NCBI GenBank assembly: GCA_022225965.2
Contig: JAKJXP020000036.1
Location: 1 to 64,000 of the forward strand
Origin: Diatrype stigma
Taxonomy: Eukaryota; Ascomycota; Sordariomycetes; Xylariales; Diatrypaceae
DNA: 64,000 nt
Direction of reading: 5' to 3'
Shown piece after piece: positions 59,163 to 64,000 of this stretch; positions within the stretch are counted from its first letter, which is position 1; each line of letters starts with the position of its first letter. The position numbers and the translations under genes are program-made. Below the pieces are notes generated by a model, which saw only the letters and a program-made list of their open reading frames with translations, was not told the DNA's origin and did not search any database.

Positions 59163-60740
59163 GTATACATATATATCGTTACATTATACCGCCTCTAACG
59201 CTATGCCACTCTAGATTGATGACCCCCAGATGCCTGGACTTATCCCACTCATCAAGGACCTCACGCCAAACCGTCCAGTTCTTTGGTACGTATGAAACTA
59301 CACCATCTCTTATTCTGATATACTACGTCACATATGCTAACAACATCCTAGTATGTAACACACCTAATCATATCTTGACCTTCAAACCACTCCACTGAAA
59401 TTCAGAGCCGGGGATTTGGAGATGCGCAGCTATAGTCGCAGGGAATTAGCTATTAACATATAGCAGACCGTTCTCATATCCAGATCCGCAGCGACCTTAT
59501 CGACCAACCTGGATCACCACAAGCTGAAGTTTGGGACTTCCTCTGGGACGACATCCAGAAGGCGGACCTATTCATCAGCCACCCGATCCCCAAGTTTGTT
59601 CCCCATAATGTGCCTCGAGAGCTGGTAACCTATATGCCAGCTACTACTGATTGGTAAGTTTATCTACCCTTACCCTTAATTGTTGCTGTCCCACGTATCT
59701 CTGTTAACCCCTGAATAGGTTGGATGGTCTGAATAAGCCACTCAATAAGTGGGTTGCGGGCTACTATGTGAACAACTACAACGCACTATGTCGAGCCCGG
59801 CAGATGTAAGTTGCTGTCCAGCTTCTCTTTTGAGAATTTCGACAATCGCTAACTTGCCATCGCTAGGACTGAACTAGATTCTCAAAACCGTAAGTTTTCG
59901 AATTCAGCGCACAAAACACTAGCTAACCGTTTGATAGGCAAGTATATCGTGCAAATCGCTCGCTTCGATCCCGCAAAGGGTGTTCCTACCGTGATCGACT
60001 CTTATGCTGAGTTCCGCCGTCGTGCCAAGGATGAAGGTATCCAGGATATCCCCCAACTAGTAGTGTAAGCCACGAAACGATATATATGTCTTGCTATTTC
60101 CGACGTATGCTAATGCACATATAGAGCTGGCAACAGCTCGGTTGACGATCCCGATGGGATTGCGATCTATGACGAGACTTTGGATCAGATCGAGACACAC
60201 TACCCGGACCTTGCCAGAGACATCAGCGTCATGAGGCTGGATGCTAACGACCAGTTGCTCAACACCCTAATTGCAAATGCTCACGTGGTCTTGCAACTCT
60301 CAACAAGGGAGGGTTTCGAAGTTAAGGTGTCGGAAGCACTCCATGCTGGACGACCGGTGATAGCTACTCTTGCGGGCGGGATTCCTATACAAGTGAAAGA
60401 CAAGGAGGATGGCTTCCTAGTGGAGCCAGGCGACTACAAGGCAGTGGCACAACACCTGGTGGAGTTGTTTAAGGACCCAGAGCTGTGGAAGCGGATGAGC
60501 TACGCTGCTTCGACGGGAGTGAGCGACGAGGTCTGCACCGCTGGAAATGCCCTCGCTTGGTTCTACCTCGCTGCGAAGTTTTCCGGTGCTGCAGGCCAAA
60601 GTGGCAAGTCGGCCGGGGTGGAAGGACATGGGAAATGGGTCAACGACATGGCCCGTGAAGAAGCCGGCCACGCTTATGAAGAGGGAGAAAACCGGCTTCC
60701 GCGTCGATTCACAAAGCAAGAAGAGCTGCCCCGTGTATAG
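57649..60740 (+). CDS. trehalose phosphorylase (retaining, GT4; CCG-9-like), with an apparent 1-nt splice-junction disruption
   Basis: Twelve proposed exons: 57649-57756, 57822-58204, 58275-58558, 58670-58704, 58828-58846, 58939-59087, 59215-59284/5, 59467-59653, 59719-59805, 59867-59889, 59938-60064 and 60125-60740, giving about 695 aa if the family frame is kept. Residue landmarks are AFFSATPQGGGVALMRHAL with LSRLVGVDLAWYV, VPKPRPGVFR, HNILQGVAKPGQ, YRSHIQIRSDLI, DLFISHPIPKFVP, QIARFDPAKGVP, and the GT-B C-terminal half with EGFEVKVSEALHAGRPVIA. This is the fungal enzyme that reversibly splits trehalose with phosphate into glucose 1-phosphate and glucose; the Neurospora homologue is clock-controlled CCG-9. 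The other junctions fit GT-AG introns of 48-127 nt. After exon 7 the family frame needs the exon to end at 59284, but GT starts at 59286; canonical splicing gives a TGA stop. It is either a damaged allele or a one-base sequence error. Confidence 0.85.
59136..59162. repeat. (CA)n microsatellite in an intron
   Basis: About 13 CA units lie inside the intron at 59088-59214 of the trehalose phosphorylase gene. Confidence 0.95.
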
Positions 60741-62107
60741 CAGCATGACGTCCGAGGATCATCGTAGGGAACCGGGACAGAAGTAGCCCCCCCTTTATTA
60801 GTAACATCTCATCTTCAATTCCAATTCACTATGAGTAAACCAGACGAGGGTTGACTTTCATTGCATTCTAGGACATAATGATGCTGGATGTTGCTAGAGA
60901 CCTAGTCGTGGCATTCGCCGAATGGGTAGGCTACACGTGGGCTACTAGCTACCGGGCTGGAGCTTGGACGAACGAGGCAATTGTTGCCCCAAAAGTGTAG
61001 TATCGTAAGATCGATTGTGTAGTCGAAATGCCTAGCTTGGATTTCGAAAAGATTTATCAGCAACGTGCGATGGAACGTGCCTAATGGGAGTAAGTACTCT
61101 ATACGTGATTGATGTCCATGAAATGTTGCATCTCCGCGCGATCTAGCGACCCAATTTTCACTTTGCTTGCTGCTGGCGAGCACAACTCCAACGAGGGAAA
61201 ATCGAGCTCGTGACAAGTAATACTGGGCTATAGCCAAGTTGCGCGGGGTATATGAGGAGATAAACGTCGCAGACCTACATATGTACGCGTTGCTATCCAT
61301 CTACGAACAGAGAAGATGAAGCCACAATCAACGGCTTTGCAGTATGGTATGGATGGATATGCATCCCTTATCACAGAGATCTTCTCCAGGGGGGCGCTCG
61401 GATAGGGCAAGTAGCGATTGCCAAGCCCGCGGAGAACGTTGCAGTTCAGCTCTTAGCGCAGAGCAGCATAACCGAACCTGGCGTGTCGATTTATTGAACT
61501 ATTTTAGCTGCCTTACCGAACTACCGCTTAGGTGGTTCCCGACCTGATATGTATGGCGCCATGCAATCCAACGCCCGGGGAATGGCGACAGGGAGGCAAG
61601 ATGGGGAGCGCAACTGTGGATCTGGCTCGGGCCGGTGATCTCTGCTTGGGCAGCTCTGCTGGTCGTAATGGAGGCAATGTGATTCGCCCGCAGGCTCGTC
61701 CCGCATTGGGAGGTTATATAAAGCGCCTATAAATCGCCTATAAAACGCGAGGGGGTGCCCTGGTCGATCGATGTTGGGGGTTGTGAGGAAAGAGCCGTGA
61801 TTCAAATAGACGACCCAAACCCGGAAAGCTTGATTTCCTGATGACCGGGACTCACAAGATCCTTTGACCAACGATTACTCAAACTTCAGACGAGCATATA
61901 GTAGTCACCAACTCCTGGGAGACAGTATTTGCGTATATACACTGCTGGACTGTCCTGCTCTGCCGCTGACTAGCAGCTTGTCACCCCGCCCCTGAAAAAA
62001 AGAATCGAAGTCTCTTCTCCCCCCCCTCCTCCCCCCCTTCTTCCCCCCTCGGACCTCCTTCTTCTCCACCACCAGCCAACCAGCACCAGAACCGAACACC
62101 GGCCATC
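60741..62107. other. intergenic; promoter of the flavohemoglobin gene
   Basis: No gene is supported. GCCTATAAATCGCCTATAAAACGCG near 61,726-61,750 is a duplicated TATA-like block. A C/T-rich tract (CCCCCCTCCT...) at 62,020-62,070 precedes the flavohemoglobin start. Confidence 0.45.
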
Positions 62108-63675
62108 ATGGCGACCCCCGCAGCGGCCCCCCCGGCGCCCCTCACGCCCTCGCAGATCGCCATCGTCAAGTCGACGGCGCCGCTGCTGAAGGCGCACGGC
62201 GTGGAGATCACGACGCTGTTCTACAACAACCTGCTGGCGGCGCACCCGGCGCTCCGGGCGGTGTTCAGCGCCACGAGCCAGGCGACGGGCCGCCAGCCGC
62301 GCGCCCTCGCCGCCGCCGTCCTCGCCTACGCCGTCCACGTCGACGAGCCCGCCGCCCTCGCCGCCGCCGTCGAGCGCATCGCCCACAAGCACGCCAGCCT
62401 CGGCGTCGAGGCCGCCCAGTACCCCGTCGTCGGCGAGCACCTCATCGCCGCCGTCGCCGCCGTGCTCGGCGACGCCGTCACGCCCGAGGTCGCGGACGCC
62501 GTAAGTGATTCGTAGTGGTAGTTGTTGTAGTTGCCCCCTTTTCCTCCGTATTGTGAGCTCCATTTTGAGAGTACACGAAAATCATACAAAATCAACCTCT
62601 CACCTTATTTTCACGGATTCCCTCTCATTTATGCACTGTTTTACCTTGAAAAGAGGAAAGGGGTTGGGGCGAGGGGTCATGGCTGGGCGAGAAATGTGAT
62701 ACGAAACAGTTGTCTTTTTTCTTTCCTTCTTCTCTTTTGCTGACTTCAGGTGGCGGGGAACAGTGGACCGCGGCCTACAACTCGCTCGCGGCCATCTTCG
62801 TCGGGCGCGAGGCGCAGATCTATGAGGCCTTCGACGCGGACAGCGGCGCGGGCGGCTGGCGGGGGTGGCGGCGCTTCCGCGTGCAGCGGCGCGCGCCCGA
62901 GTCGGCCGAGATGACCAGCTTCTACCTGGCGCCCGAGGACGGCCGGCCCCTGCCCCTCTTCCGCCCCGGCCAGTACGTCAGCCTGCACGTGTACGTGCCC
63001 GAGCTCGGCTGCCTCCAGCCCCGCCAGTACTCGCTCAGCGACGCGCCCCGCCCCGACTACTACCGCATCAGCGTCAAGCGCGAGGAGGACAACCCGACCG
63101 AGGCCGGCGGCGGCGGCGCCGTCAGCGTCCCCGGCCTCATCTCCAACCGCCTGCACGCCGACTACCCCGAGGGCGCCACCCTCGAGCTGTCGCACCCCGC
63201 CGGCGAGTTCTTCCTGGACGCTTCCTCGCCCGGACAGTCCTCCCCGCCCGCGGCGCCGGTCGTGCTCATCTCCGCCGGCGTCGGCATCACGCCGACGATC
63301 TCGATCCTGAACCACATCGTGGCGTCGGGGTCGCCGCGGCCCGTGGCGTGGGTGCACGGCACGCACAGCTCGGCGGTGCGCGCGTTCGGCGACCACGTGC
63401 GCGGCGTCGCGGCGCAGCACCCGAACGTCGACACCGCCGTCTTCCTGACCGAGGTCCAGGAGGGCAAGGACGTCCGGGGCGTCGACTACGACCACCAGGG
63501 CCGCGTGGACCTCGACAAGCTCGAGCCCGGGCGCCTGTTCCTGGGCGACCCCGCCGCCGAGTACTACGTCTGCGGCCCGTTCGGCTTCATGGCCGGCATC
63601 AAGGATCGCCTGGTGGCCAAGGGCGTCGACGCGGCACGGGTCCATATGGAGGTCTTTGGCACGGGCGACGAATGA
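62108..63675 (+). CDS. flavohemoglobin (nitric oxide dioxygenase)
   Basis: Exons: 62108-62500 and 62764-63675, giving about 434 aa. The 263-nt intron (GTAAGT...CAG) joins EVADA to WTAAYNSLAAIF, inside the last globin helix. Residues 1-155 are a globin domain: TPSQIAIVKSTAPLLKAHG, FYNNLLAAHPALRAVF, and the proximal-heme His in IAHKHASLGV followed by YPVVGEHL. Residues of about 165-285 form the FAD domain with the RQYSLSDAP motif and YRISVKRE. The rest is the NAD(P)H domain with LISAGVGITPTISIL and the closing YYVCGPFGFM. These enzymes use NAD(P)H, FAD and O2 to turn NO into nitrate and protect against nitrosative stress. No targeting peptide is evident. The gene is extremely GC-rich at third positions. 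Another acceptor 14 nt upstream would break the frame. Confidence 0.92.
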
Positions 63676-64000
63676 AATGAAATGTATTGCAACGGAATGA
63701 AACGAGTAAATGAAAATATATCTGTTCTGTCCGGTCTTTGACGGACTGGGGTTTGCTAGGAAGGCGAAAGTAAAGGTTCACTCGTGTTGTATATACCTAG
63801 GTGAGTGAGTGTCTGCGAGTCGCAGGGAGTTAGTTGGGAGCATGTTCTAGGGTTGCATTGAAGAATTCATCATAGGTGGCACATTTTCTCTCCTCATATA
63901 ATTATACGAAGTCTATTACGAGAACTATATGCTGCGACTGAGATCTTATCTTCAATCAGTCTATGACAACCATGAGAACTCCGATACTGGATCTTGCAGT
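63676..64000. other. 3' flank at the window end; nothing supported
   Basis: AT-rich sequence without a coding feature. Confidence 0.5.

Noticed and set aside
62746..63645. 299-codon open frame antisense to flavohemoglobin
   Set aside because: Same shadow effect of a GC-rich gene; no domain and no sensible start.

Overview
The window reads as nuclear DNA of a filamentous ascomycete, most likely a Sordariomycete-type Pezizomycotina. The genes carry short spliceosomal introns (about 48-260 nt) with GTAAGT/GTATGT-type donors and CTAAC-type branch sites. The gene set fits: a polyglutamine PAK/Ste20 kinase, a vigilin-type multi-KH protein, a giant hybrid histidine kinase, a Zn2Cys6 regulator, an allantoicase, a tetraspanin, a trehalose phosphorylase of the Neurospora CCG-9 kind and a flavohemoglobin. 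There is no operon logic; genes lie on both strands, separated by long spacers rich in simple repeats and in a recurring palindromic TACCTACCTAGGTA-like motif.

Layout. 1-7.4 kb: an SDR dehydrogenase with a mitochondrial-like leader (+), then the PAK kinase (-). 7.4-13.2 kb: repeat-rich spacer with a 560-bp inverted-repeat element flanked by a perfect 8-bp direct repeat. 13.2-17.3 kb: the multi-KH RNA-binding protein (+). 19.1-25.5 kb: hybrid histidine kinase of about 2106 aa (-). 25.5-30 kb: gene-poor spacer ending in two TA microsatellites. 30-35.4 kb: a DUF1445/D-glutamate-cyclase-like gene (+), a Zn2Cys6 transcription factor (-) and a six-helix cytochrome-b561-like protein (-). 37.5-42.1 kb: allantoicase (+) and an ankyrin/DIL protein (+). 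42.4-43.5 kb: a decayed gene (-). 46.8-50.4 kb: a Ser/Pro-rich reading frame and a TBC Rab-GAP (+), possibly one gene. 51.5-53.4 kb: a coiled-coil fragment and a cupin relic. 54.1-56.6 kb: a conserved hypothetical protein and a tetraspanin (+). 57.6-60.7 kb: a trehalose phosphorylase of about 12 exons with an apparent 1-nt disruption at one splice junction. 62.1-63.7 kb: flavohemoglobin (+).

Functional themes are signalling and polarity (PAK, histidine kinase, TBC Rab-GAP, tetraspanin), nitrogen salvage (allantoicase, the D-glutamate-cyclase-like protein) and stress or carbohydrate physiology (trehalose phosphorylase, NO dioxygenase). I see no obvious secondary-metabolite cluster and no clearly new multi-gene system. 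The most notable items are the inverted-repeat element, the decayed multi-frame gene, the broken junction in trehalose phosphorylase, the pseudo-receiver in the histidine kinase, and the contrast between very GC-rich and ordinary genes. All exon boundaries were inferred by eye from splice consensus, frame and protein-family continuity.
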